This document shows positions 22,757 through 34,089 of a stretch of DNA of 64,000 nucleotides, one piece after another (position 1 is the first letter of the stretch; each line of letters begins with the position of its first letter). The position numbers and the translations under genes are program-made. The stretch lies in NCBI RefSeq assembly GCF_009727055.1, contig NC_052354.1:46313288-46377287 (forward strand), in the 5' to 3' direction. The notes under the pieces are model-generated. The model saw only the letters and a list, made by a program, of their open reading frames with translations, was not told the DNA's origin and did no database searches. The DNA comes from Benincasa hispida. Lineage: Eukaryota > Streptophyta > Magnoliopsida > Cucurbitales > Cucurbitaceae.

Positions 22757-24319
22757 ATGGCGGTGAAGAAAATGAAGTGGAGATCCATCTTCTCGAGCTG
22801 CTGCGAGGTGGAGTCGCAGTCGTCGGAGGTGATGAAAGTAGTGGCGGCGACGAATAGTAAGCCGAGTTCGTTCCAAAGGATTTCGAAAATGGATTTCAGT
22901 AACCCTAACTCCACCCTCTCTGAGGACCTCTCCATCTCTCTCGCCGGATCTGACATCCACGCCTTCACCCTCGCTGAGTTGAAGCTTATCTCTCAGACCT
23001 TTTCATCATCGAACTTCCTTGGAGAGGGTGGCTTCGGCCCCGTCTACAAAGGCTTCCTCGATGATAATCTCAGGCCTGGCTTGCTCCCTCAGCCCGTAGC
23101 TATTAAACTCCTCGATTTGGACGGAACCCAAGGTCACAGGGAGTGGCTGGTACGCTACCTACTTCAATTCCCATCCGATTCAATAATTTCAATTCCATTC
23201 CATTCCCTTGTTTAATCAATTCGATTCTATTGAATGGTCAATGGCAGACGGAGGTTATTTTTCTAGGGCAGCTTAAGCACGCCCATCTTGTGAAGCTGAT
23301 TGGATATTGCTGCGAAGACGAACATCGGATGCTTGTGTATGAGTATATGCCCAGAGGAAGCTTGGAGAATCAACTTTTCAAAAGTATGGATATGGAATGC
23401 AATCCCCTTGGCCTTACTTACTTACTTACTTACTTACTTTCGCTACTGTTTTTTGCTTTGCTCATCATAATCTCAATGTGTCTTCTTAGAATATTCAATC
23501 CCATTGCCGTGGTCGACGAGAATGAAGATCGCTCTTGGAGCTGCAAAGGGTCTAGCCTTCCTCCACGAAGCAGATAAACCAGTTATTTACCGAGATTTCA
23601 AAGCCTCCAACGTACTGCTCGACTCTGTAAGCAACCAAGCCTGACACTGATATAGATTATAGATTAGATTGTTGTTATTGTGTGTGAATAAAGTGTGAAG
23701 CCAAGGGTTGATTCAGGCCTGAAGTGAATTGCATTTTCTGTTTTTCTCAGGATTATACCGCGAAACTGTCTGATTTTGGGCTGGCCAAAGACGGTCCAGA
23801 AGGAGACAACACGCACGTCTCTACCCGAGTAATGGGGACGCATGGATATGCAGCGCCGGAGTATATAATGACTGGTATGGATGAGGATTCATGAACTTGT
23901 TGGTTAAAAATAAAATAGTTAGTTGAATTAATTATGATTGGTATGGTTCAGGACATTTGACGGCGATGAGTGATGTGTATAGCTTCGGAGTAGTGCTTTT
24001 GGAGCTGCTCACAGGGCGGAGGTCGGTGGAGAAGAGCAGCCGTAAGAGGCAGCAGAACTTGGCAGAGTGGGCGAGGCCGATGCTGAATGATCCCAGGAAG
24101 CTAAGCCGTATAATAGACCCCAGACTTGAAGGCCAATACTCCGAAATGGGAGCTCAGAAAGCAGCCTCACTGGCCTACCAGTGCTTAAGCCACCGCCCAA
24201 AGCAGAGGCCCACCATGAGCGCCGTCGTCAAGGTATTAGAACCACTCAAGGATTTCGATGACATTTCTTCAGGCACCTTCGTTTACACGGTTCTCGATCT
24301 CCCCAAATCTGAATCATAA
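22757..24319 (+). CDS. RIPK: Receptor-like cytoplasmic kinase, subfamily VII (RIPK/PBL14-like)
   Basis: Five exons join in frame with GT-AG introns: 22757-23149, 23248-23383, 23490-23626, 23751-23874 and 23952-24319, giving 385 residues. The N-terminus [17 protein letters not shown] has a Cys pair that could be acylated and no Gly2. The conserved stretch [19 protein letters not shown] precedes the kinase domain. Kinase landmarks are the Gly loop [11 protein letters not shown] (89-99), Lys117 in [12 protein letters not shown] (catalytic Asp212, an RD kinase), DFG (230-232), and an activation segment with [15 protein letters not shown]. The closest relative I recognise is Arabidopsis RIPK (AT2G05940), a plasma-membrane-associated immune signalling kinase that phosphorylates RIN4. 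Here the protein ends [13 protein letters not shown] soon after the kinase domain, without the long basic tail I recall for RIPK. Orthology is inference. Confidence 0.9.
23413..23440 (+). repeat. (TTAC)n microsatellite in kinase intron 2
   Basis: Six or seven TTAC units occur in tandem within the intron between exons 2 and 3. It is probably length-variable and lies clear of both splice sites. Confidence 0.8.
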
Positions 24320-27190
24320 GGTGGTAAAATCATAAAGCCCCAAACTGTAGATATACAATTACAGAGAATTTGGTTCCTTTTTGTTCTTGTGATCATAATT
24401 ATAAATTAATTGGAAAATTTTTCAATAATAGCATGGTTAGGTTCTCGTACGAAAATTCGTTTTGATACATCTCGGACGAGATTGACCACAAGATTTTAGT
24501 TAAAAAATCAGTATATCCGGATTACACACCGAATTCTCTAATTCTATTCTTCTCAAATCTTATACAAAATCTTATATTATTTTTAAAATTTTTCCAAATT
24601 CGGTTATGTTCACTAAATATTATATCAAATTATTACGTAATTTTTTAAAATTTTAGTATAATTTATGTTTTCACAATTATATGAATTTCCAAATTGGTTT
24701 CTAATTTATCAAAATCAATTTTTCAAATTGATTCAACATTTTTAAATTTTGGAAAATATCAAACTTTTCAGAAAATGGGGTGAGATTTGGGATTTTTATA
24801 GAATTTCGGTCTTAATATTGTTCAAGATTCCAAGATCTTATTGAGAAAGTTTTAAATATATAGAAATTCAATGTTATTTTGTTCAAGATTAATTTCGAGA
24901 TGCACATAAATTTACGAATTTTAAAAAAGGTGTTAGTTTTGTATTTTTTTACCATTTTTTAATTAATTGCGATGCCATGAAGTTGGACCAGTTGCTTCAA
25001 TTTCTCCCTCGACACACGATCTATTGCATTAATTAATTGAGTGTGCTGTGTTGTGTTTGTGTTATAATACTCGATTTTTCTTTTCTTTTAATAGTAACGC
25101 GTCAACATCGCCAAATACAACGAAGCAGTTTTGACTTTTGACTTGGATTTATTTATTTATTTAAAAAACACTGAAGAAAGAAAGGAGGTAGCGCATGTAA
25201 AGCGGCTATCTATTTCTTAATGGAAAGATGAGGATGACTTCCACTCCAGACTATTATTATTTTGTTTAATATTTTTGGTTAAATTATAGTGCTAGTTGCA
25301 AATATAACAAATTGGTCCAAACTAATTGTAAATATAGCAAAAAAAAATGAAAAAGAAAAAAAAAAAAGCAAATATAGCAAAAAGCACATTCAATCGATAA
25401 AAGAAGCCGAAAAAGCCCATATACCCTAAGCCCAAACTTCATGGGTTGTCTAAAGGACCAGCCTAGGTCGATAACATTCAGTTGACGTCCATAAACAATC
25501 CAAAAAGCATGAAGATTGAACGATCACGTGTAGAAATCAATCCACGAAATCCACGGTGAAAACCCTAACCAAAATAAATGTTTGTTCGCTGATCTAGTCC
25601 AACGCTGGCCTTATCGAAAATATTTTTAAAAAAACTTAACATTTTATAAAAATGGATTAAATAAACTATTTTGAGTTATTATCGAATATTTCAATTTCTT
25701 CCAAAATGACTTATTTTAGTAAATTTATAGTCCAATATAAGTTGAAATCGAATTAAAGGTATGACTTTAACCATTTTTCTTTCGTTTTCCAATTAGTTAG
25801 AGTCTACAAAGTTGCAAAACATTGGTGCTATGCTATTACAATGCACCACAAGTATAATCAACGGATATCAAAGGTTACACCAAGGAGAATTAACATACGT
25901 TTGAAACAAACCGTTCAATATCAGTATGTATAATGAAACCGTCTAACTTTCTCATTCTATCTAACTTCATGCAATCATTAGATATCAGTACTATTCAGTT
26001 TCCTTTACATGGATAATAATTGGATATCAAGGTTTACTAATCATTTTCAACTATAAGTAATGCCTATTTTCCCTACTGTTTCCTTTTTTTTAATAGATGG
26101 ACAACAATGGAGAATCATCTTCCAAATATAGAAACACAAAAGATAAGTCACAAGGTTCTTTTTATAGCGATTTCTTACTTGATTTTGGGTTTCCTTGTGT
26201 TTTTTTTCCTGCTAGGTTTGTTGATAGAACTATAGAACTATGTCACTGGTTTAAAGAAGTATATCGCTATTTTATAGAAATTTATAACTTTTTATGTGCA
26301 ATTCGTAGGCTATCTATGACAAAAGTGTATATAAGTATATGACTGATTTGTTTATAGAAGTATGTCACGTCGTTGATTTCTTTAATTTGTTTATAGACAT
26401 ATGTCAATATATGTGTTATTGTAGGCTGTTACTGATATACTCTAATTAAACTACATATAAGTATATTACTAATTTCATCTTTTAATTTGTTTAAACGAAA
26501 ACATGAATTCCTTCTTCCTAAAGAAAACTTAAACAATGAAAATTATAGTCTGCCTGAAATTAGAAATGATTACACAATATACTCAAATCTCTAGATGATA
26601 ATTAAATATCTCCAGTGTGAACCTTGAAACTTCCAAAGTAAAATGACTTGTGATAGATTGGCTCAAGGTGCTTAGAAGCATGGGATGCGTTGGCCTTGGG
26701 GGAAATTGGAGGAAGAAGGCTTGTGTTGGCTAAGGAAAGGTTTAGGTTATTGAAGTAAAGATAAAGATAGTTATGCTTTAGAAGGTTGATGTACACAAAG
26801 GTACTTAGCATGGAAATGAATTGATAAGTGTTGCCAAGAGAGGGCAACTTTGCGTTCGAGGTAGGTTTTATGGAGGTAGATTACATCATGTCTTAAGATA
26901 GCCTGGTAGGCCATGTGTGGAGATGAATGAGAGAAAGATAAGAGATGGTTGTCCAAGCTAGGTACAGGCAAGAGGATCATGCATTGGAAACAAGAGCATG
27001 GTCAAGGGAATGTCTAAATGAGTAGAGATCAAAGAAGTTGAGGTGTTGAGAAGGCTATCCTTGGAGTGTGAGTTTGGCATGAAGCAAGCTCTCATGTGTT
27101 GGGAAGGTGAGAGCAACCATGTGTTGGTAAGATTACTACACCATGGGTCTGGGACTTAAAGTTAAGAAATGGCCAAGGAAAAGAGGGGAT
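24320..27190. other. Intergenic region, no gene seen
   Basis: It starts with the kinase 3' UTR, then AT-rich DNA. Short frames (for example 26,097-26,342 on + and 26,602-26,847 on -) have no recognisable domain. From about 26,590 to 27,190 the composition changes to 'ggttgaggtgttgag'-like sequence that could be an old transposon end, but I could not assign it. Confidence 0.4.
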
Positions 27191-27202
27191 GTGTTGGGAT
27201 AG

Positions 27203-27252
27203 GTGTCACATCCCCTCCCAGATTACCCTTTTAATCCGAGAAGGGATGTGAC
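27203..27252. repeat. Inverted repeat GTCACATCCC...GGGATGTGAC
   Basis: A perfect 10-bp inverted repeat has arms at about 27,204-27,213 and 27,243-27,252, with a loop of about 29 bases. Some Gypsy LTRs start with TGTCAC and carry similar arms, so this may be the remnant of an LTR end. It could equally be unrelated to LTR C beside it. Confidence 0.55.
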
Positions 27253-27289
27253 GATAGTAGTTGACAACCCTTTTATGACAATTACTATC

Positions 27290-27852
27290 CAACCTGTCCC
27301 TATGGACTTGTATCCTTAGCACCTATTGACCTAATAGTAGTTAAAGAAAATCTTATAGCAAATAAATAAATGATCTCATCTATCACCTAACTACACAGGT
27401 GCTACCACTCAAAATATTCACATCCATTACATCTAACTCCTTAAGTACCACTGATCCCTCCAGTGAACAATTAGTCATAGTCCAACTATGACCAAGTCCT
27501 TCTCGGGCCAAGAAAGGATGTGGTCACAATGTTCAAGCCCCAAAATCAGCCCTTAAGGGAGCAATTTATCTATTTACCCTGAAATTAGGGACAAAGTGAA
27601 TTCCATTTTGTATAGCTGTGTTCCCAATTTTCTAATCAGACAAATCCCAAAATGGTACACATATTGAGTTGACAATCTGATCACTCTCACCAATACAAAT
27701 CAAATGACCGCCTTCATAAGAAAAAGTTCACAACTCACTCAGGATTCAGGTCATGTCACTTATGGTCATCTTGGTAAAATGTAAGTCTCTATTATTAACG
27801 ACATTATAAAATGAGACTAGTCATTTTGTGGTCCGATTTTATACAAACTTTT
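27290..27852 (-). repeat. LTR C, left fragment (interrupted by element A)
   Basis: The sequence is homologous to the middle of the A and B LTRs: the 'ccttaagtaccactgatcc' block, the '...gaacaatt' block, then the 'gtggtccgatttta' block. It stops at 27,852, where element A begins. It continues at 38,640-38,713 and again at 50,523-50,806. The left end of the LTR is not certain. Confidence 0.65.
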
Positions 27853-29701
27853 TATTGGATCTATACCAGCACGCAGCGGAAGGGAATAGGATCCATAAGC
27901 ACTCTAATTCATTAATTTTGGTTGAAAAGAAACATGCTAAAAACATAGTATAATGGGTTTCATGAACATACCTTGGTCGAACTTTCGAAATCTCCATTTC
28001 CAGCTGCAAAATCCTCTGAATCCTTGTGTAGACCACCACAAGATCTTCTCTACTATCCTCTTGGTGCTCTAGATTGAGTTGTGGGACTCAAAATAAGTTG
28101 GAATCACAGGGAATATGGAGAAAGCTTACTGAACCAATCCATTGAAGAACACCTTCTTTATCTGAATTTTTCAGCAAAAATTCAGTTGGTTCATCCTCCG
28201 TTTCTTCACTTCAATCTCTTCAATATATTGCAGACTATCATGCAAAGAGATGTGCGGCATGGGATGCAACTCATACTTGGAGTAAACCAAGAAGAGGTGG
28301 TGGGTTCCTTGTAAGCTAGTGAGCAAGTTGAAGATGAACTTGAAAACCCATTTTTCAAGTTTTGTGTAACTTTTCAATTTCCAAAAATCCACTTTTATTT
28401 TAAAATCATATTTTATTTCTAAAATCAAAATTTATTAATTTTACAAATTAATTTCATAAATTAATTTTCTGATAAAATTAATAAATAATTATTTAAACAA
28501 TTTAAATAATTCTAATTAATTTAATATATGATATTAAATTAATTTTACACAAATTCATCTTCATATATTTAAATCATATTTAAATATATTTTTTTCAATT
28601 CTTTTTTATTCTAATTTGAACGTTTCAAATTAACTTATCACGCTACTCTAGAGTTAATCCATTTTTGAGCTAGTATGGGGACCTCATGGACCTACAGATC
28701 ATAGGCTCCAACGATCCGAGATTAATTGGCTAAACTCATTAGACCGATCTAACCCCCATTTGTTAACTAATGGGTCACTCCACTAAAGCCTATAGTTGAA
28801 CTCTTCTCACTGTAGATATATTATGTCCACTCGATATAACCATGATTAGTAAGTTAACCCTTCACAGGTTGTTCGTAATAACGGCTGGGTCAAATCTCTG
28901 TTTTACCATGTAATTACCTCTTGTTCCTTAAGTCCACACTGATCCCCTAATGAACAATTGTTTTGTGATCCAATCACAAAACCGAGTCCCTCTCATGCCA
29001 AATGAGAGGGCGGGATCCCTTGTTCAAGCCCTAGAATCAGCATTTAAGGGAACAACCTCTCTACTATCCATTTGGCGAGTAGCAGTGAATTCCCTCTTGC
29101 ACCCTATGTCCCCAACTATCTATCAAGTCTTACCCCTGAAATGGTAGTCATATTGAGCCGACGCAGTTGAGCTAACCCTCACCTATGCAAATCTAAGGGC
29201 AATCTCAGATAAACAGGAGTTCATAGTTAGCTTAGGATTAAGGTCAAGTTACCTAGGTCATCGCTTTGAAATAGTTAGTCTTAAACAGTAAACAACGTTA
29301 TAAAGTAAGAGTGACTCATTTCGTGGTCCGATCTTGTACAAACTCTTTTACACAAGGACACCCCCACTCTTCATGTCCAACATGAACGAATTAGGATCAC
29401 TTCGTTTGTAGCACTTTACAACTCCTTGTAACAACTACAGAGCAGGCCGTATCCAATAGTGTTACCAGAATAAGATACCCAACTTTATCCATGTACTATA
29501 AATCATTTTGACTATTTACTTGAACCTGATCCACTTTTATGTCTCCACGTAAAGTTCAAGTACTCATCCAATAGTCAAGGGACTTTTAGGTTTATTGGAT
29601 TTCTATTCAAGCAATAGATCTATTAAAAAACACCTTTATTGAATTATCAGAATAAGCTCCATTATTTACATACCATGAATTTTAGGACATAAAACCCAAC
29701 A
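27853..29701 (-). repeat. Element A 3' LTR (complete, about 1.85 kb)
   Basis: The plus-strand ends are TATTGGATCTATACC and AAAACCCAACA. On the minus strand this gives TGTTGGG...CCAATA, a slightly decayed terminal inverted repeat. The block from 28,553 to 29,701 is closely similar to 37,489-38,639, and 27,853-28,200 matches 33,734-34,080. Confidence 0.8.
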
Positions 29702-30299
29702 AACTCCCACTTGGACTAAAACTCTAGTGGTAACTTATACATCCAATATATAAGACCAAGTTTCTGAGTTTTATAGAGAAATACAATAAACTAGGGCATC
29801 TCATACCCATCTTTTACCATTCGGTATCTCTATACCCGATATTTCTCCCACTTGCCCTAGGTTATCTGGCATTCCTAGTCCTACTAGGTAATTCTCAAAT
29901 ACTTTAGCCAAGAGAATTATTGTAAGCATTTTAATATACAATAGGCTTTAGATAAAACTATAAAGGGATTGCATCTTAATCTCAATAATGGCTAGGAAGC
30001 ACACTTTCCTCCCACTACATTGAGGTACTCTAAACTCTTTGAGCAAGATGCATCTAACCTGTCTCAACAACTCTTTGTTAACAGTTTGATCTAGAAATCT
30101 TTAAACTTTCTATACTTTGATCTATCTATTTAGATATATGAATATCTACAAATGTCTTTTAACAATTTGATTCTCAACAGAGGTTGCTAGAACAAACATA
30201 ATTTTTGAAAATAAACATTTCATTTATCACAAAAATATATACAATTTGTTTTATACAAGTTTTAACAATTAAAAACAAGTAGCAACTTCTCCCACTGGA

Positions 30300-31126
30300 T
30301 AAACTGAGCAAATGGTCCTAGGGTTAAGTTAGCCTTGTTACCTTTTCTCTACTCTCTTCTCAATAAGATATTGAGGGCAGTGTCTCCTCCAGTGCACTTT
30401 ATTGTTGCAGTGGAAACATTTCCCTTTGCAGCGCTATCCTTGCCTTTCAATCAATAGGCTTCTTTTTTCCTTTCCCTTTGCATTTCTTCACAAGAATACT
30501 CTTAATCTTTGAAGAGGAGGCAACCTCAGGCTTAGAGGACATTCCTCACCACTCGACAGTAGTAACATTTCTTTCTGACACCAGACCCTTTGTTCTCAAC
30601 ATTGTCTGGTAAGCCTGTAGCTCACTCAGTAGAGTAGTCAAATTTTATTCATCAGAATTGCAGAAAACTCTTCGGAAGAGATTCTAGAATAAAACCAACT
30701 TGACTTCTCTCGTTCATGACAACACTGTTTACTTCTGCCATATGAAAGTGGACCATCATGTCTAGGACATGTTCATAAATATTGGTCCCCACTTTGATGC
30801 GACTGTTGTAAACGTGCTTAATGGCATCCCTCGTAGAGATTCCATAATCTCTTTAGCAATACTCATATCCTCATGCTTCTTTTGTCAACACATCAGATAA
30901 ACTGGCGAGGTATAAGCATGAGTTATATCATTAGCTCTGACCCATCATCATATACATCCTGAACATTTCGGTTTGTGTTAGAGCAAGGAATGGGAGGACA
31001 ATACTTAGTTAAGACAAACCGCAAATCGTCTATCACAAGTATCGTGTTCAAATTTGATTTCCAATTCTTGTAATTATCCCCAATAAATTTATTTGATGCC
31101 AAAACTTGTATTAATGAACTTGTCAT
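30300..31126 (-). pseudogene. Element A Copia gag, decayed
   Basis: The minus strand from the ATG at 31,126 begins MTSSLIQVLASNKFIGDNYK and then NWKSNLNTILVIDDLRFVLT, the usual start of a UBN2-type Copia gag. Later frames show the 'HVLDMMVHFN'-like block near 30,750 and a zinc knuckle CFHCNNKVHWRRHC near 30,380-30,425. This knuckle keeps C-X2-C-X4-H-X4-C but has V where G is usual. Frameshifts interrupt it. No protease D-T/S-G motif follows, because pol is deleted. Confidence 0.75.
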
Positions 31127-33719
31127 TCTGAATTTTATATCCAATCAAGTTTTAGCAATTTTAATAATTTACCCAAGATTATTCTTTTGCAACGATACTA
31201 AATGAAGATATTCTTGACTAAATACTACCTCTAGAATAACTCATATTCCGATAGTCATTTAGGTACCACTTTTGGTCAGACATTATTAACACTTAATAAT
31301 TCTATAAGTGTAGACCCACCATTTTTGGATGTCAAAGGCCACTAATGACCAAAGAAATCCTATCCATTTCTGGAGCTTGAGTTGTTCCGAAACCTATGTT
31401 ACTACCCTCCGAGGGGATAACCGTCATTAAATGACTAGTAAAGGGCCGTTTAAAGCTAACCAGCAGGCGCAACATAGGAATCTCACGGTCCAAACTAACG
31501 GAGGAGACCGCATGTTGACACATTTCCTTCACCCACTTACTATGAACTACTTCCTCCGTTCAGCTTGATATTGACTCATATAAAACACTTTCCGAAGGGA
31601 GGTCACTTTCAGGGTGACAGAAGCGTCATATGAATCTCACAGTGTGAACTATATGGAGACATGGCAGTTGAAATCATACACTGGATTTATGATCGAACGA
31701 CTTCCTCTTATTCACCCGAATCTAAATTTAAGCTAAAAAATACTTTCCGAAGGGAAGTCACTTCCAGGGTGACATGAAGTACCACTTAAATCTAGACTGT
31801 GAACTCTTAGGGATGCGAGAGCTAAGAATAACATACCGCGTATGTTATTAATTTCCCGTTGAAGTTTTTTAATAACTCTATCATATAAAAGTTATTCACT
31901 ACCACTGAAGTGTTCTAACGTTTGGGTAACTACATACTTAGGTTCTTTTCCAGCTAAATAAAAATAACCCTAAGTCTATGTGGTTTATCCATGTATAACT
32001 CTTATAAATGGACTTAAACCTACGATATCTGGGTGATAAACACTTTTATTACCGCACATCGCTCACGGATACTCATAAAACTGGTTACCAACGCTCAATT
32101 ATTCGGCCATAATCCCTAGGTAGAAGGTGTTCTGTAGACCGTCAACTTAAATACCCCCAACCTTCAACAGGATTATATACTGGTTGAGTTTGTAACCCTA
32201 GTTTTACAAGTTTAATTTTAACTAATTAAAATAGTGGTTAACCTACGTGAGCATGCAACTGTTCTTCATTATGGATTTTAAATGTCTAACCCAATTTTAT
32301 AACAGCTTATAAAACTTTAGACATGCCAAACATACATAACATACAGGCATTCAATATCTAATATAACACTTATATTAAATACAAGAAACCCTAACATGCA
32401 TACTATATATTATAACAAATTATAACATACTTTCAATGCATGTTGCATGCTTCCTATGGTGAGATTTTAAATCTAAATGACATACTATATGCACATACAA
32501 GATTTATTTAATTGTAACATACATCCAATGCATAAATAATTAAACACATACTGATATGGTTTTAGTTTTGGCAAAAACAAGCAAACAAAAGCCTAACTAT
32601 TACAAAAACAGCTTCACCACCGCTCGAATTGCTCCAAAAACACTTGAACTGGACCCAAACCGTCTGAACCGGACCAGCAAAGTCTGAACCGAACCAATTC
32701 TCAAGAGAACCGATCGAACCGGCTGATCTTGCTCTCGCCCAAAATCTCGCCAAGGCTGATCGTTTAGCAATGACAACCATTGTCATGCATTTGGCTTGAT
32801 AATTTAGTGTTTGCTTGATCATTTAACAACCAACGCCTATCGTTTAACAAAGCTACACGATCATGTAGTGTTTGCCTTCTATCGTATAGTGTCATCGTCT
32901 AGCGCCGGAGGATGCTATACGATCACTTAGTGTCAAACACTATCGCATAGCTCCATCGTTTAGCACGAACAATTTACTAGACGATCGTTTAACTCCCATC
33001 ATTTAGCGTCGCGTCTTGATCGTTTAGTGCACGCCCGAGGTAAATGATCGCCTAGTGCTATCGCATAGCAATCGACGCATTCGCTCAGCTGCCGCTCATT
33101 AGGAAATTGTGTAAACGATCACTCAGCGCCATCGTATAGCTCTTCGCCGCATTGCTTACTCCCGATCAAAGGTAAACGATCGTGTAAGCGTATCACTCAG
33201 TACCATCGCATAGCTCTTCGCCGCATTGCTTAGCTCCCACCCTAAGCTACATGATTGTTAGTGCCATCGCATAGCAAAACAACGCATCGTTTAGCTCTCA
33301 GGTAGAAAATCGTCTAGCGCACAACACCTAAAGCGATTAATGCCCCGAGCTACACGATCGTTTAGCTTTTTTTTCATATTATCTAACGCATGAAGCTAAA
33401 TGATCGTTTAGCTACTGAAGCTCGAACGACGATAAGAACAGAGGCTGATCGTCTGGAATTTGCAACTTGGCCCATTCGCTTTTCTCTCGAATTACGAGCC
33501 TTAAATTTCAACTCATAATGACTCCAAATAAATTACAGACTCTGGGAAAGACATGAAAGCTCATCAAGCAAGAGCCAATTACAAATTTAAACACAGGAAA
33601 TCAAAGAGAAATTAAAAGGCCAAAACTCAGAAAATCAATATCATCACAGCAGTTCATATTTTCATATAAAACACCCACCAAAAAACCAGAATTAAATCTG
33701 AATTGAATGCTTATAAGAT
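31127..33719 (-). other. Element A untranslated leader
   Basis: About 2.6 kb without coding potential separates the primer site from gag, far longer than most Copia leaders. It matches the leader of element B in order and content. One notable repeat is 'ctttccgaaggga(g/a)gtcac', which occurs at about 31,587 and 31,745, each time followed by '...tgtgaact'. The palindrome array occupies 32,755-33,420. Confidence 0.7.
32755..33420. repeat. Degenerate palindromic ACGATCGTTTAGC array, copy 2
   Basis: This is the same family of words as at 760-1375 (for example 'agacgatcgttta', 'taaatgatcgtttagc', 'gtaaacgatcgtgta'), irregularly spaced. In element A it lies a few hundred bases inside the primer-binding-site end of the leader. 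Confidence 0.8.
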
Positions 33720-33731
33720 GCTTTGATACCA
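33720..33731 (-). other. Element A primer binding site
   Basis: The minus strand reads TGGTATCAAAGC directly inside the 5' LTR. It differs by one base from TGGTATCAGAGC, the complement of the 3' end of initiator tRNA-Met that primes most plant Copia elements. Confidence 0.8.
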
Positions 33732-34089
33732 ATTATGGATCTACAACAGCATGCAAGCGGAAGGGAAAGGATCCAGTAAGCACTCTAATTCATTAATTTG
33801 GTTGAAAGAAACATGCTAAAAATGGAGTATAATGGGTTTCATGAACATACCTTGGCCAAACCTTCAAAAATTTCAATTTTCAGCTGGCAAAATCCTCTGA
33901 AATCCTTGTGTAGACCACCACAAGACTTCTCTACTACCCTCTTTGGTGCTCTAGATAGTTGTGGGACTCAAATAAGTTGGAATCACAGGGAATATGGAGA
34001 AAGCTTACTGAACCAATCCATTGAGAAACACCTACTTCTTTATCTGAATTTTTCAGCAAAAAATTCAATCGGTTTCATCTCCTTTTCGT

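Noticed and set aside
26097..26342. 81-codon frame beginning MDNNGESSSKYRNTKDK
   Set aside because: No recognisable domain, AT-rich surroundings and no intron-exon context; cannot be supported as a gene.
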